From: an uncultured Amphritea sp.
Lineage (GTDB): Bacteria; Pseudomonadota; Gammaproteobacteria; Pseudomonadales; Balneatricaceae
DNA length: 50,006 nt
Direction: 5' to 3'
NCBI RefSeq assembly: GCF_937127095.1
Contig: NZ_CAKZLP010000072.1
Coordinates: 1 to 50,006, forward strand
Part shown: positions 20,705 to 30,067 of the stretch, in pieces
Layout: each line of letters starts with the position of its first letter
How positions within the stretch are numbered: the stretch's first letter is position 1
The notes under the pieces: model-generated
What the model saw: the letters and a program-made list of their open reading frames with translations, nothing else
What the model was told of the DNA's origin: nothing
Databases searched by the model: none
Made by a program: the position numbers and the translations under genes

Positions 20705-22983
20705 TGGCTGGACTCGGTTTATTGCATGTAGCATCGAACGCTGAGATTGATGCGCAACAGCAATCGGTTAATGCTGTGGAGAACGAGCGCAAAGCAAAAG
20801 AGCGTGAAGCGTTCGAGCATAGCCTGGCTGGGCAGATTTTCCGTGACTGGGAAGAGGCCAAGCGGGTTAAGCGTCCAATTCAGGAGCGTATGCTGGATTG
20901 TCTGCGCCGAAGAAATGGTGTTTATGATCAGCAGAAGCTGAAAGATCTGGAGGAAATCGGCGGTTCTGACATCTATATGATGCTGACCTCAACCAAGATC
21001 CGCGCTGCAAACTCATGGATCCGTGACATCCTGCTGCCAGCATCTGACCGGCCTTGGGGTTTAAATCCTACGCCGGTATCTGAAATTCCCCCTTTTGTTC
21101 AAAACAAGATAGTTGAAGAGATACGTCAAGCTGCTATGGCAGAGCTTCAGCAGGGAAGGCCTCCTGGTGATGTTCATCGGATGATGACGGATGCTGTAGA
21201 GGATTTGAAAAAGCGCGCAAACCAGGCAGCTAAAGACGCATCAAAGCGAATGGAGTTAGTAATTGCTGATCAGCTGGCTGAAGGTGGCTGGGATGATGCA
21301 ATGGAAGAGTTTATTGATGATTTTGCCACTTTCCCGGGGGCTGTTCTTAAAGGCCCAGTGCTGCGCCGGGTACCTGAATTAGCATGGCAGGAAGGATGGA
21401 ATCCGGTTAAAAAGATGGCGATTCTTCCAACCTATAGTCGCGTATCGCCGTTTGATCTTTACCCCTCTGGTGATTCAACGGATGCCAATAATGGATCCTT
21501 TCTCATTGAGAGAGCTCGATTCACCCGGGGTCAGCTGCAATCCATGCGTGGAGTTCCAGGGTACAACGAACAGGCGATTGATAAGGTTCTGCAGCAGTAT
21601 GGCATGAACGGTCTGCGCGATTGGATCTGGTCTGACAATGAGAGGAATGAGCTGGAAGGCAAAGAAAACATTCTTCTGTCATCGGGCGAATCGATTGATG
21701 CGTTGATTTATCACGGCGGCGCAATTGGCTTGAAGCTGCTTCAGTGGGGAATGTCTCCCGACAATGTGGAGCCGCTGGTTGATTATGACATCGAAGCGGT
21801 GCTGATTGGTGATCAGGTTGTTCGTGCTGTCATTCAAAAGAATCCGCTTGAGCGCCGTCCGTATAAAGTTGCATCGTATCAGAATATCCCTGGCGCCTTC
21901 TGGGGGACCTGTCCTGCTGAGCTGATGAAGGATATCCAGGATACTTGCAACGCAACCGCTCGCGCTATGATTAACAACCTGGCTATCGCGTCAGGACCGC
22001 AAGTAGAAATCGAATGGGATCGCCTGCAGCCAGGTGAAGACGCGTCGATGTATCCCTGGAAGGTATGGAAAACCAAGTCATCACAAACCACCGGTAATAA
22101 TCCTGCTGTTAAGTTCTACCAGCCAAACCTGCTGGCTGGCGAGCTCATGGGCGTGTATGAGAAGTTTGAACGCATGGCTGATGATGCAACAAACATCCCT
22201 CGCTATTCCTACGGCAATGAACGGGTAGGCGGTGCGGGTAGCACAATGGGCGGCTTGTCGATGCTGATGGAGTCGGCAAACAAGGGCATTAAAGGCGCTA
22301 TTAGCCATATCGATCGCCGGGTAACCCGACCAATCATCGAGGACACCTGGATACACAACATGATGTATCACGATGACAACTCCATTAAGGGTGATTGTAA
22401 GGTTGTCGCTCGGGGATCCTCTGCAATGCTGATGCGTGATCGTACCCAGTTAATGCGTCAGGAGTTCTTGCAGTCCACGGCGAACCCAATCGATATGCAG
22501 ATTATAGGTGTTGAGAATCGCGCCAGGTTGCTGAAAACGATGGCTGAGCAATTGGATGTTCCTGACCTGATACCGGAAGGTGATGAGTTGGCTAAGCGTA
22601 ATCAGCAATCGCAGCAGCAGCAAATGCAGATGCAGCAGGAAGCGCAGCAGCTTGAAAAGCTGTTACAGACATCACGCGCCATGGAGATCCAGGCTAAGAC
22701 CAAGAAGTTGTTGGAAAGCCTGCCAGTCGATAATGACAAAACCCGCGCTGAGACAGAAAAGCTGCTGTCTGAGTTGCAACACATGACGGTAGCCGATTAT
22801 GAAACATCTAATTACGCTCAACCCTCAAGAGCTATCAGCAATGGAGCGCCTGTCTCGCAGCGAGGACTTCAATACCCTGCTCAAGCTGATCAGCAATTCG
22901 CGCAACAGCCTAATGGAGGATCTTACCAGCCAGCAGGCGGTCTGTCTTATTCATCAGCAGCAGGGGGCGAGCCAAGCATTTAA
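20704..22983 (+). CDS. portal protein (podovirus type)
   Basis: This 759-residue protein overlaps the terL stop (TAATG). Its length and order match the large portals of P22-like podoviruses: an N-terminal helical clip, a core with GAFWGTCPAELMKDIQDTCN, YSYGNERVGGAGSTMGGLSM, and a Gln-rich helical barrel near the end (QSQQQQMQMQQEAQQLEKLL). It forms the dodecameric vertex through which DNA passes. Its last ~60 codons are also read in another frame by the next gene. Confidence 0.9.
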   Translation: MAGLGLLHVASNAEIDAQQQSVNAVENERKAKEREAFEHSLAGQIFRDWEEAKRVKRPIQERMLDCLRRRNGVYDQQKLKDLEEIGGSDIYMMLTSTKIRAANSWIRDILLPASDRPWGLNPTPVSEIPPFVQNKIVEEIRQAAMAELQQGRPPGDVHRMMTDAVEDLKKRANQAAKDASKRMELVIADQLAEGGWDDAMEEFIDDFATFPGAVLKGPVLRRVPELAWQEGWNPVKKMAILPTYSRVSPFDLYPSGDSTDANNGSFLIERARFTRGQLQSMRGVPGYNEQAIDKVLQQYGMNGLRDWIWSDNERNELEGKENILLSSGESIDALIYHGGAIGLKLLQWGMSPDNVEPLVDYDIEAVLIGDQVVRAVIQKNPLERRPYKVASYQNIPGAFWGTCPAELMKDIQDTCNATARAMINNLAIASGPQVEIEWDRLQPGEDASMYPWKVWKTKSSQTTGNNPAVKFYQPNLLAGELMGVYEKFERMADDATNIPRYSYGNERVGGAGSTMGGLSMLMESANKGIKGAISHIDRRVTRPIIEDTWIHNMMYHDDNSIKGDCKVVARGSSAMLMRDRTQLMRQEFLQSTANPIDMQIIGVENRARLLKTMAEQLDVPDLIPEGDELAKRNQQSQQQQMQMQQEAQQLEKLLQTSRAMEIQAKTKKLLESLPVDNDKTRAETEKLLSELQHMTVADYETSNYAQPSRAISNGAPVSQRGLQYPAQADQQFAQQPNGGSYQPAGGLSYSSAAGGEPSI

Positions 22984-23065
22984 AGATATTCTGGATGCGG
23001 CAGAGTCTTCATCCATCATGCTGGAAGCTGCGAATCGCAAGACAACGCCCCAACGAATCAACTAA
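22799..23065 (+). CDS. small helical protein overlapping the portal end
   Basis: An 88-codon frame overlaps the last 185 bases of the portal gene in a different frame. It reads KHLITLNPQELSAMERLSRS, EDFNTLLKLISNSRNSLMED and QQQGASQAFKDILDAAES, a helical pattern I remember in small proteins after portal genes of related podoviruses. An internal ATG at 22841 has AAGAG nine bases before it and may be the true start. Role unknown. Confidence 0.65.
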   Translation: MKHLITLNPQELSAMERLSRSEDFNTLLKLISNSRNSLMEDLTSQQAVCLIHQQQGASQAFKDILDAAESSSIMLEAANRKTTPQRIN

Positions 23066-23089
23066 CACCATACAGTCTTCAAATTAAAG

Positions 23090-23115
23090 AGCCCGGCCAT
23101 GCGCCGGGCTTTTTT
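23090..23115 (+). terminator. terminator after the portal segment
   Basis: AGCCCGGC and GCCGGGCT form a perfect eight-pair stem with a five-base loop and a T-tract. It may lower expression of downstream structural genes or be passed by an antiterminated polymerase. Confidence 0.9.
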
Positions 23116-23194
23116 GTGTGGCGACTGACTCATCTGAATCCCAGTCCCTAACCCGTGAACCCCGCTTGAATGCGGCTCGCATATGAGGCAAACG

Positions 23195-24112
23195 ATGTCC
23201 CTACCCGAAGCAACACAAAAACTGGTCGATCAAGCTAACGCACTACTGAATGCTGGGAATCCTGCAAACGCAGCTCCTGCAGCACAGGAAGAGAAACCAG
23301 AGAACCCAGACAAACAGCCGATAGCTGCTGAAGAAGCGCCAACACAGGCTGCGCAACCCGCTGAAGCCCCGAATACTGCCCCTGAGCATGATGCTACCTA
23401 CTGGCAGCATCGTTTTAATGTGATCCAGGGTAAGTACAACACGGAAATCCCAGCGCTGCGCACAGAAATCAACACACTCAAAGGACAGATAGCCAAGTCC
23501 GACTCTGCGCAAGATGCAGTAGATCGGGTAAAGGATCTGACCCCTGACGAGATTGATGAGTTCGGTCCTGAATTGGTGGCTTTTATCAAGAAGGTTGCCG
23601 GTAACAACTCTGGAGATTCACAACGACTCGAAGCCCTTGAGCAGCAAGTGGCTACCCAGAGTCAGCAGAGAAAGTCATCTGCTGAAGATACATTCTGGGA
23701 AGGCCTAAAAAAAGCTGTGCCTGACTTCATTGAAGTGAATAGCAATCCTGAGTTTCAGCGCTGGGTATCCCAGGTTGACCCCATGGTAGGTAAGCCTCGA
23801 CAAACGCTGCTAGAAGAAGCGCAATCCGATCTCGACTACGGTCGTGTCGCTGTCTTTTTCAACACATTCAAGAGCTCAATCCCCACTCCTCAAACCACTG
23901 ACCGGCAAACTTTGCTTAATGAGCAGGTGCAGGTGCCGAATGTCCGTAACGAATCACAAGTTCCAGAGCAGAAGCGTATCTGGTCTGCTAAAGAAATTGC
24001 TGCTTTCTATAAAGATGTGACGATAGGTCAATATCGCGGTCGTGATGAGGAAAAACAGCGGATTGAGAATGATATTTTTCTTGCCCAGACAGAAGGCCGA
24101 ATAGCCAGATAG
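23195..24112 (+). CDS. scaffolding protein
   Basis: ATG 23195 is chosen because GAGG lies six bases upstream; an ATG at 23183 lacks one. The 305-residue protein has an acidic Ala/Pro-rich N-terminus, a coiled-coil middle (HRFNVIQGKYNTEIPALRTE), and a basic-helix end (RGRDEEKQRIENDIFLAQTE). Composition and position between portal and capsid identify it as the scaffold that shapes the prohead. Confidence 0.85.
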   Translation: MSLPEATQKLVDQANALLNAGNPANAAPAAQEEKPENPDKQPIAAEEAPTQAAQPAEAPNTAPEHDATYWQHRFNVIQGKYNTEIPALRTEINTLKGQIAKSDSAQDAVDRVKDLTPDEIDEFGPELVAFIKKVAGNNSGDSQRLEALEQQVATQSQQRKSSAEDTFWEGLKKAVPDFIEVNSNPEFQRWVSQVDPMVGKPRQTLLEEAQSDLDYGRVAVFFNTFKSSIPTPQTTDRQTLLNEQVQVPNVRNESQVPEQKRIWSAKEIAAFYKDVTIGQYRGRDEEKQRIENDIFLAQTEGRIAR

Positions 24113-24136
24113 GGCAACAATTTAAGGTAATTTCTC

Positions 24137-25078
24137 ATGCCAAATGGTCTACCAATTAGCGCTGGTAATAACCCAGATTACTCTTCCAGCGGTGTAAATG
24201 GTTTTCAACCACAAATCTGGTCCGGCAAAATGATCGAGAAGCTTTACGCTTCTACTTGTTTTGCTGAAATCGCCAACACCGATTACGAAGGCGAGATTAA
24301 AAACAAGGGCGATTCTGTCGTCATCCGCACAAACCCTGATATCGCTATCAACGACTACGAGTTGGGTATGGACCTCACTTATGAGACTCCAGAATCCGAC
24401 AAAGTAGAAATGCAGATCGACAAAGGTAAGTACTTTGGCTTCCGCGTTGATGATGTTGTGGCTCACCAGTCTGACCTGAAACTGATGGATAACTGGTCTA
24501 ACGATGCCGGTCAGCAGATGAAAATCCAGATCGACAAAGTAATTCTGGCTGGTGCCTTTGTAGATGTAGCGGCAGAAAACGCTGGTGCAACCGCAGGTGT
24601 TGAGTCTGTTGGAATTGATATGGGTACAACTGGTGCGCCGGTAGCCATTACCAAAGCTGATGTCATCGATGTGATTGTCGATGCCGGTACCATTCTGGAT
24701 GAGCAGAACGTACCGGATACTGATCGCTGGATCGTGCTGCCTGCATGGATGTGCGCACTACTGAAAAAATCTGATCTGAAAGATGCCTCTATGACCGGTG
24801 ACGGCACCAGCCCGCTGCGTAATGGTCGTATCGGTATGATCGATCGATTCATGGTGTACCAGAGCAATAACCTGGCGAAAACCGTGGACGGTGCAACGAC
24901 TGTCACTAACGTTATCTTTGGTCACAAGAAGGCTCTCACCTTCGCGTCCCAGATGACTAAGATGGAAGAGTTGCCGCACCCGACTAAGTTCGGTCGCCTA
25001 GTACGTGGCTTGAACGTGTTTGGTTCTAAGGTTATTGACCCTAAAGCCATTGGCCACCTGTACTGCTATAAGGGCTAA
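24137..25078 (+). CDS. major capsid protein
   Basis: This 313-residue protein (SSSGVNGFQPQIWSGKMIEK, then DYEGEIKNKGDSVVIRTNPD, VDDVVAHQSDLK and KALTFASQMTKMEELPHPTK) has the sequence character of HK97-fold coat proteins of P22-like and related podoviruses. AAGG precedes the ATG. It forms the shell; a terminator follows the gene, as often seen after highly expressed capsid genes. Confidence 0.9.
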   Translation: MPNGLPISAGNNPDYSSSGVNGFQPQIWSGKMIEKLYASTCFAEIANTDYEGEIKNKGDSVVIRTNPDIAINDYELGMDLTYETPESDKVEMQIDKGKYFGFRVDDVVAHQSDLKLMDNWSNDAGQQMKIQIDKVILAGAFVDVAAENAGATAGVESVGIDMGTTGAPVAITKADVIDVIVDAGTILDEQNVPDTDRWIVLPAWMCALLKKSDLKDASMTGDGTSPLRNGRIGMIDRFMVYQSNNLAKTVDGATTVTNVIFGHKKALTFASQMTKMEELPHPTKFGRLVRGLNVFGSKVIDPKAIGHLYCYKG

Positions 25079-25094
25079 CCCCTTGTAGTTTTCT

Positions 25095-25122
25095 AAAAAA
25101 CGCTCCTTCGGGGGCGTTTTTT
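25095..25122 (+). terminator. terminator after the capsid gene (UUCG loop)
   Basis: AAAAAACGC and GCGTTTTTT enclose a C(TTCG)G tetraloop, a very stable hairpin with a T-run. Confidence 0.92.
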
Positions 25123-25144
25123 CGTTAACCCTGGAGTATCTGTC

Positions 25145-25555
25145 ATGACTGACAACGAAAGCATGATCCCCATCATCGAGGCGGCAGAAGATAAGCAGCT
25201 GCTGAAAGATACTGGGCTGGCGTTAATACCGCCGTGTAATATCAACAAGAATTCTAAGATTGAGTCGATCAAAGAGTTGCTGCTGGAGCATATTGCTCAG
25301 CATTCAGCAGCCACTGAAGAACTTTTGACTTCACCTGAGCTGACACCGGCGACTGACACCACACCAGCTGAAGGTGCTGTTCCGCCTGAAACCATTGCTC
25401 CAACTACGGAAGCTACGCCTCCTGCCGACACTGAAGAGTCGGCCGCTCAGGAAAAGCCAAAGCAGCGCCGGTTCCGGCACAAGAAAACTGGCCGCATCTT
25501 GCTGTGGTCTGAAGGCATGGATAATATGTCTCAGCTGGTTGAGGTTAGCGAGTAA
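25145..25555 (+). CDS. virion protein with Pro/Thr-rich linker
   Basis: In this 136-residue protein the N-terminus is helical (KIESIKELLLEHIAQHSAAT), residues ~62-105 are a flexible Pro/Thr/Ala/Glu linker, and the end is a basic patch plus a short beta motif (KPKQRRFRHKKTGRILLWSE). Two small domains joined by a linker resemble head-decoration or accessory proteins. Its place between capsid and connector supports a virion role. Family not recognised. Confidence 0.65.
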   Translation: MTDNESMIPIIEAAEDKQLLKDTGLALIPPCNINKNSKIESIKELLLEHIAQHSAATEELLTSPELTPATDTTPAEGAVPPETIAPTTEATPPADTEESAAQEKPKQRRFRHKKTGRILLWSEGMDNMSQLVEVSE

Positions 25556-26223
25556 TGGCCTTAATGACAGTCGCTGACGTAATTGGCAGCGTTAAAGCGA
25601 TTCTGAAAGAAACGGGTGCCGAAGGTGTGCGCTGGTCAAATGATGAATTGCTGAAGTGGCTGAATGAATCCTACGCAGCGATTGTCGCCATTAAGCCTGA
25701 TGCTGGCGCTAAAAATGAGGCGATAGTATTGGATACTGGCACTAAGCAGCGCATCCCGGCGTCCGGCCTTCGCCTACTTGATGTTGTCCGGAACGTTGCC
25801 GGAAGCATGACTCCTGTCATCCAAACAAGCCGAGAGCAGATAGATATTGCAGTCCCTTCGTGGCATACCGATACCCCATCAGCAACCATTGACAATTATA
25901 TATTTTTGGATGACGACCCAACCGGGTTTTATGTTTATCCTCCTGCTGATACCGGCGCCGAGATTGAAATTATTTATGCCGCAGTTCCAGATAAGCATGA
26001 CTCGATATATGAAGCAGCTAAGAGCGATGTAATCAAAGTTGATGATTCGTATCAGCCAATAATGACCGACTACATCTTATATCGCGCCTTCAGTAAAGAC
26101 GCTGATATTCAAGGATCGGCAGGCAGGGCCAATATGCACTTACAAGCCTTTAATTCAGCTCTTGGTATGAAAGTTAATATGAGTGCTGCGACATCACCAA
26201 ACAATAGAGGGCAGCAAGCATGA
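25555..26223 (+). CDS. head-tail connector (DUF6682-like)
   Basis: The 222-residue protein starts TVADVIGSVKAILKETGAEG, then RWSNDELLKWLNESYAAIVA, GTKQRIPASGLRLLDVVRNV, and DSYQPIMTDYILYRAFSKDA. I recall this pattern as DUF6682, an adaptor-type protein placed after the capsid gene in podoviruses. It probably sits under the portal. The stop overlaps the next ATG, giving a coupled connector pair. Confidence 0.75.
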   Translation: MALMTVADVIGSVKAILKETGAEGVRWSNDELLKWLNESYAAIVAIKPDAGAKNEAIVLDTGTKQRIPASGLRLLDVVRNVAGSMTPVIQTSREQIDIAVPSWHTDTPSATIDNYIFLDDDPTGFYVYPPADTGAEIEIIYAAVPDKHDSIYEAAKSDVIKVDDSYQPIMTDYILYRAFSKDADIQGSAGRANMHLQAFNSALGMKVNMSAATSPNNRGQQA

Positions 26224-26771
26224 CCTATGATGACATTGCTCAGAACCTTATGGTTGCTATCCCTGGCGTCATCAAAGCAACGGTAAGAAAAGCGGTTATA
26301 GCAGCAGCGCGAAAGCTTTGTATTGAGGCCAATGTTATTGCGGTGACTGAGACGCTAACTCTTCCGGCGGGTGCCGACAGCATTTCCTTGTCAGTAACTG
26401 ATGCGACCCTTGAGCCTGTAAGAGTTATCTATATCGAAGATCTGCGCCGTAACTATTATGCGCAGGTATCAGAAAGCATGCTCAAGTTTCTTAATACGCA
26501 AGTGGTTGATATTGATTATGTTGTCACGATGGCGTGCCGACCAGCTGACGGAGCTTCTGATCTGCATCCTGATCTGCTGCGATGGGATGAGGCTATTGAG
26601 AATTACGCTCTTTACCGAATGATGATTATGCCAGGCAAAGAATGGTCAAACCCTCAGCTGGCGCAGCATCATTTTAATATTTGGAGTGGCGAGCTTTCAA
26701 CCGCTAAACAGTCAATGGCCCTGGGCTTTAACTCGGGTCCGGCACGCATTAAATCACGCAATTTCGTTTAA
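26220..26771 (+). CDS. second connector or head-completion protein
   Basis: This 183-residue protein has MVAIPGVIKATVRKAVIAAA, a beta segment (ITETL-like, VTETLTLPAGADSISLSV), and LLRWDEAIENYALYRMMIMP. Size, helix-strand order and coupling to the preceding gene suggest a tail-adaptor or head-completion protein of a short-tailed phage. Assignment is from context more than family recognition. Confidence 0.65.
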   Translation: MTYDDIAQNLMVAIPGVIKATVRKAVIAAARKLCIEANVIAVTETLTLPAGADSISLSVTDATLEPVRVIYIEDLRRNYYAQVSESMLKFLNTQVVDIDYVVTMACRPADGASDLHPDLLRWDEAIENYALYRMMIMPGKEWSNPQLAQHHFNIWSGELSTAKQSMALGFNSGPARIKSRNFV

Positions 26772-26782
26772 GAGGTTTTCTC

Positions 26783-27022
26783 ATGTCATCACGTACAGTA
26801 CCGCTAAATACCGCATCATGGACGCTTATCACAGATGCTGATAACTTTTGGGCGCAAAACGATGGAGAGGCCGCTTTTGTAACGTGGTCTGCATCGCTTC
26901 CAGTAACTTTGGCTGCTGAAACTCCGAAGCATCGGATTGGTGCGTATGAGAATGTTACTCGGAACGGACTCAGTGACAACTTGTACGGAATTGGGAATGG
27001 ACAATTTACTGTGAGCGAATGA
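26783..27022 (+). CDS. small beta-rich virion protein
   Basis: The 79-residue protein (RTVPLNTASWTLITDADNFW, then AAFVTWSASLPVTLAAETP and GIGNGQFTVSE) has alternating hydrophobic strands typical of a small beta-barrel. It lies 11 bases after the connector gene and two before the next. It may be a head or tail decoration protein. Not recognised. Confidence 0.6.
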   Translation: MSSRTVPLNTASWTLITDADNFWAQNDGEAAFVTWSASLPVTLAAETPKHRIGAYENVTRNGLSDNLYGIGNGQFTVSE

Positions 27023-27023
27023 T

Positions 27024-27854
27024 ATGGAATTTCTTAACGCCCCATTTCAGAAAAGGTTTTTAAATAGCTATCTATTTCCTGCTCCTTTAGTTTTACAGCG
27101 CTACCTAACGCAGTTCGGCGCAACGCTGAGTAAATCAATATCCATCCCGTCCGCCACGGCAGACCGGATAGTGATGGATATTTATTCACCGGGTGGTGTT
27201 ACTACCGGCCTTCCGACTGGGGCCACCACTCCTACAGCCAACAAATACGAGACTCTTGATTTCGCATACTCTGGGACTATTGATGTAATCGGTGCAAACG
27301 GGGCAACATATGTACCAGATGGTACGTATATAGCTAACGTTAAGCTGTACCTAGCTGGCGAGCTAGTAGCATTCTATAAGCTTGATGAGAACTTTGCTGA
27401 AACGTCAGTAGCTGTTGATTCAGTCGCAGGAAATAATGGAACAGCAGTCAACATAGCAGAGAGTGGGTTGTTTACTGCTATTGATACAGGCTGGATAGGG
27501 GAGGAATTAGTTGTTAATGGTGGGTTTGACACTGATACGAATTGGGTGAAAGCAACTGGATGGACTATCTCTGATGGTGTTGCATCCACTGAATCAGCAA
27601 ATAACACTAATGTAAATCAATCTATAGGACAAAGTTCTGGGAGCGTGTATAGAATAGGAGTTGATGTTGTTAGTTATACCACGGGTAGTTTGACCATCTT
27701 TTTGGGTGGTGCGGTTGGGAGTATGACCTCCGCAGGGAGCTACTCCTTTGATCATATCCCGGCGAACACTAATCCGTTATTCTTTACTGGCTCAGGGCCA
27801 TTCACAGGCAGCATAGATAATGCGTCTGTAAAACAATTACTGGAGTACGCATAA
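27024..27854 (+). CDS. beta-rich virion protein with carbohydrate-binding-like C-terminus
   Basis: In this 276-residue protein the N-terminal ~110 residues are beta-rich (RIVMDIYSPGGVTTGLPTGA, then GTIDVIGANGATYVPDGTYI). The C-terminal ~110 residues (LVVNGGFDTDTNWVKATGWT, ISDGVAS, then SGSVYRIGVDVVSYTTG) have the look of a jelly-roll carbohydrate-binding domain. Such domains bind cell-surface sugars on fibres and decorations. Codon choice (many CTA, GTA) differs from the capsid gene, hinting at exchange. Confidence 0.6.
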   Translation: MEFLNAPFQKRFLNSYLFPAPLVLQRYLTQFGATLSKSISIPSATADRIVMDIYSPGGVTTGLPTGATTPTANKYETLDFAYSGTIDVIGANGATYVPDGTYIANVKLYLAGELVAFYKLDENFAETSVAVDSVAGNNGTAVNIAESGLFTAIDTGWIGEELVVNGGFDTDTNWVKATGWTISDGVASTESANNTNVNQSIGQSSGSVYRIGVDVVSYTTGSLTIFLGGAVGSMTSAGSYSFDHIPANTNPLFFTGSGPFTGSIDNASVKQLLEYA

Positions 27855-28366
27855 TGTCTAGCCTTTGCGCACTATACCCAACCCCGTCTGTTATAGCCGA
27901 TGGCTCTTGTCTAGCCAGACTGCTACAGCGATTCCCTACGCCAGCCCGTCATGACGGGTTTAACTACCTATTCGCTCAGACTATTGAAGAGATTACGAAC
28001 GGAGAGATGATAGAGCCTACTGCTATCATACTCGAAGAGACGTTTGTTGACGTTGAGGGAGTACTGCTAGAGCCGGATAGCCTCGCGTGGGCAATGGCTC
28101 AATTTCTCATCAATCCAGTGCGCCCGCCTATCTACGGGCATCTAGTAAACTTTACCACTCTGTACAATCACGCAGCCTATGCTCTCTATTGCATGAACTA
28201 TGAGAGCCAAGAAGATTTCGACTTAGACCTGGCATACATGACTAACATGCTCACTGTCGCTAAGCCGGAGGCGTTGACTGCGTGGAATGATCTTGTAGCA
28301 CTGGCTACGCTAGAGACTGACATGCAGACGGAGATCAAGAATCTTATAACCTATTTTATTTCTTAA
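27854..28366 (+). CDS. uncharacterised structural-region protein
   Basis: This 170-residue, largely helical and acidic protein (RHDGFNYLFAQTIEEITNGE, then LAWAMAQFLINPVRPPIYGH and DLDLAYMTNMLTVAKPEALT) starts on the last base of the preceding stop (TAATG). It uses many CTA leucine codons, unlike the capsid gene. It may be part of the same exchanged cassette as the sugar-binding-like gene. Family not recognised. Confidence 0.6.
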   Translation: MSSLCALYPTPSVIADGSCLARLLQRFPTPARHDGFNYLFAQTIEEITNGEMIEPTAIILEETFVDVEGVLLEPDSLAWAMAQFLINPVRPPIYGHLVNFTTLYNHAAYALYCMNYESQEDFDLDLAYMTNMLTVAKPEALTAWNDLVALATLETDMQTEIKNLITYFIS

Positions 28367-28453
28367 ACCCCTTCTTTAATTTCAACAATACGCTCCTATA
28401 AACACCTCCCCATCCTGAAAACCATTCAAATAAACAAATAAAGAGTTTTGTTA

Positions 28454-30067
28454 ATGTCAAAGATCGTGATCGATAAGTTCATGGGCGAGGCTGTAGGACT
28501 AACTCCGCGCCTTATTCCTGACGGATATGCACAATATGCAACAGATTGTGACGTGTCACGCGGAACGCTATCACCGATCCGCAATGATTCTGTGAGCGAT
28601 AATATTTTCCTTTCTGGAGCGCGAACAATATTCAGGACTCGAAGCAATCATTGGCTGGCATGGGATACTGACGTTGATGTGGTTCCATCCCCCATTGTTG
28701 ATGATGTTCACTACCGGCATTACTGGACAGGTGACGGAGCGCCAAAGATGGCCGGAGTCGATGTCTTAACATCCGGTGTTGGGCCGTACCCTGGGGCCAG
28801 CTACACGCTAGGGATTCCTTCTCCAGATACAATACTTGCTGCGGCTGAGCCTGATCGCGGAGAGATTCCGTTGACTGCGGTATCCACCGCTTATGCTTAT
28901 AGTTATGTATCTGCGTATGGTGAAGAGGGGCCGCTTAGCGACCCGTCTGCAATTGTTACTCGGTGGGATGATGATGTGGCTGGGAATATCTCACTGACAA
29001 TACCGTCAGTTGTTGCCCCTGGTCGCAATATTGACAGGGTGCGCATATACCGGACAGAGAGTGGCGGTTACTACAGCATGGTTGCAGAGATTGCAGCAGG
29101 TATCGGCAGCTTTACAGATGATGTTTCCACATCGTCTCTGCTTGGTACAAATCAGACCGCTGACTGGTTCCCGCCTAATGAAAGCATGATTGGTATGTCT
29201 GCAGGGCCGGGTGGATCGTTGATGGGATTTTTTGGCAATACGCTATGTTTCAGTGAGCCAGGCTATCCCCATGCGTGGCCTGCGTCTTACCGGCTGGCAA
29301 TGGACTATGATATTGTCGGCATTGCTTTAGTGTCGCAAGGGGTTGTCGTTCTTACTGAAGGCACTCCGGCACTTGTTGTTGGCTCATCTCCTTCAGTTAT
29401 GCAAAAAGTTGAAGTTGATTCTCAGCAGCCCTGTATCGCTAAAAACTCAATTGTTGATATGGGCGAGTATGTTTTTTATGCGTGTCCGGATGGGTTGGCG
29501 GCGATTAGTGGCGGCTCTGCACCAACCATCATTACCGAAAGCTTTATTTCAGCTGAGGCGTGGCGAGATACATTCTATCCAGAGAAGATCAAAGCCTATC
29601 GTATAAATGAGCGCTATGTGTCATTTGGCACCAATGCCGATGGCACCGAAATCAATGCCTTTTCGTTTTCAGCTAAAAGAGGGCTTGAGCGCTACAGTAC
29701 AGCCAATTTCAAAGCATCATTTTATGACCCATTAGCAAATATAGTTCATTGCTCAGTCGAAGGATTAGGCACTCTGGTTGCATGGCAAAAAGCTGAAGCA
29801 AGGCGTACTGCTGAGTGGCGCTCAAAAATCTACGAAATATCAAACGGAACTGCACTGGCATTTGGAAAGATTAAGGCATCCGGATTTCCTGTATTTTTAG
29901 ACCTTTATGCTAACGGGTCTCTGCTTATCACACTAACAGTCACCAGCGGCCAAGAGTTCAGACTGCCCGTCTTCCCCGCCGGGACAGAAGAGATCGAGTT
30001 TTCTGTTCGTACTACGCATGAAGTCTTCAGCGTCCAGATGGCGCAATCCGTTGAGGAAATTGTATGA
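28454..30067 (+). CDS. tail hub or nozzle protein
   Basis: ATG 28454 is preferred over a TTG two codons upstream. The 537-residue protein is beta-rich, with repeated short blades (HWLAWDTDVDVVPSPIVDDV; SYVSAYGEEGPLSDPSAIVT; RVRIYRTESGGYYSMVAEIA; GEYVFYACPDGLAAISGG), a propeller-like arrangement seen in tail nozzle proteins of short-tailed phages. It should form the tail tube below the connectors. It carries palindrome copy 4 and its stop overlaps the fibre gene start. Confidence 0.75.
   Translation: MSKIVIDKFMGEAVGLTPRLIPDGYAQYATDCDVSRGTLSPIRNDSVSDNIFLSGARTIFRTRSNHWLAWDTDVDVVPSPIVDDVHYRHYWTGDGAPKMAGVDVLTSGVGPYPGASYTLGIPSPDTILAAAEPDRGEIPLTAVSTAYAYSYVSAYGEEGPLSDPSAIVTRWDDDVAGNISLTIPSVVAPGRNIDRVRIYRTESGGYYSMVAEIAAGIGSFTDDVSTSSLLGTNQTADWFPPNESMIGMSAGPGGSLMGFFGNTLCFSEPGYPHAWPASYRLAMDYDIVGIALVSQGVVVLTEGTPALVVGSSPSVMQKVEVDSQQPCIAKNSIVDMGEYVFYACPDGLAAISGGSAPTIITESFISAEAWRDTFYPEKIKAYRINERYVSFGTNADGTEINAFSFSAKRGLERYSTANFKASFYDPLANIVHCSVEGLGTLVAWQKAEARRTAEWRSKIYEISNGTALAFGKIKASGFPVFLDLYANGSLLITLTVTSGQEFRLPVFPAGTEEIEFSVRTTHEVFSVQMAQSVEEIV
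28548..28559. repeat. GTGACNNGTCAC palindrome, copy 4
   Basis: GTGACGTGTCAC lies near the start of the tail-hub gene, inside coding sequence. Confidence 0.6.
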
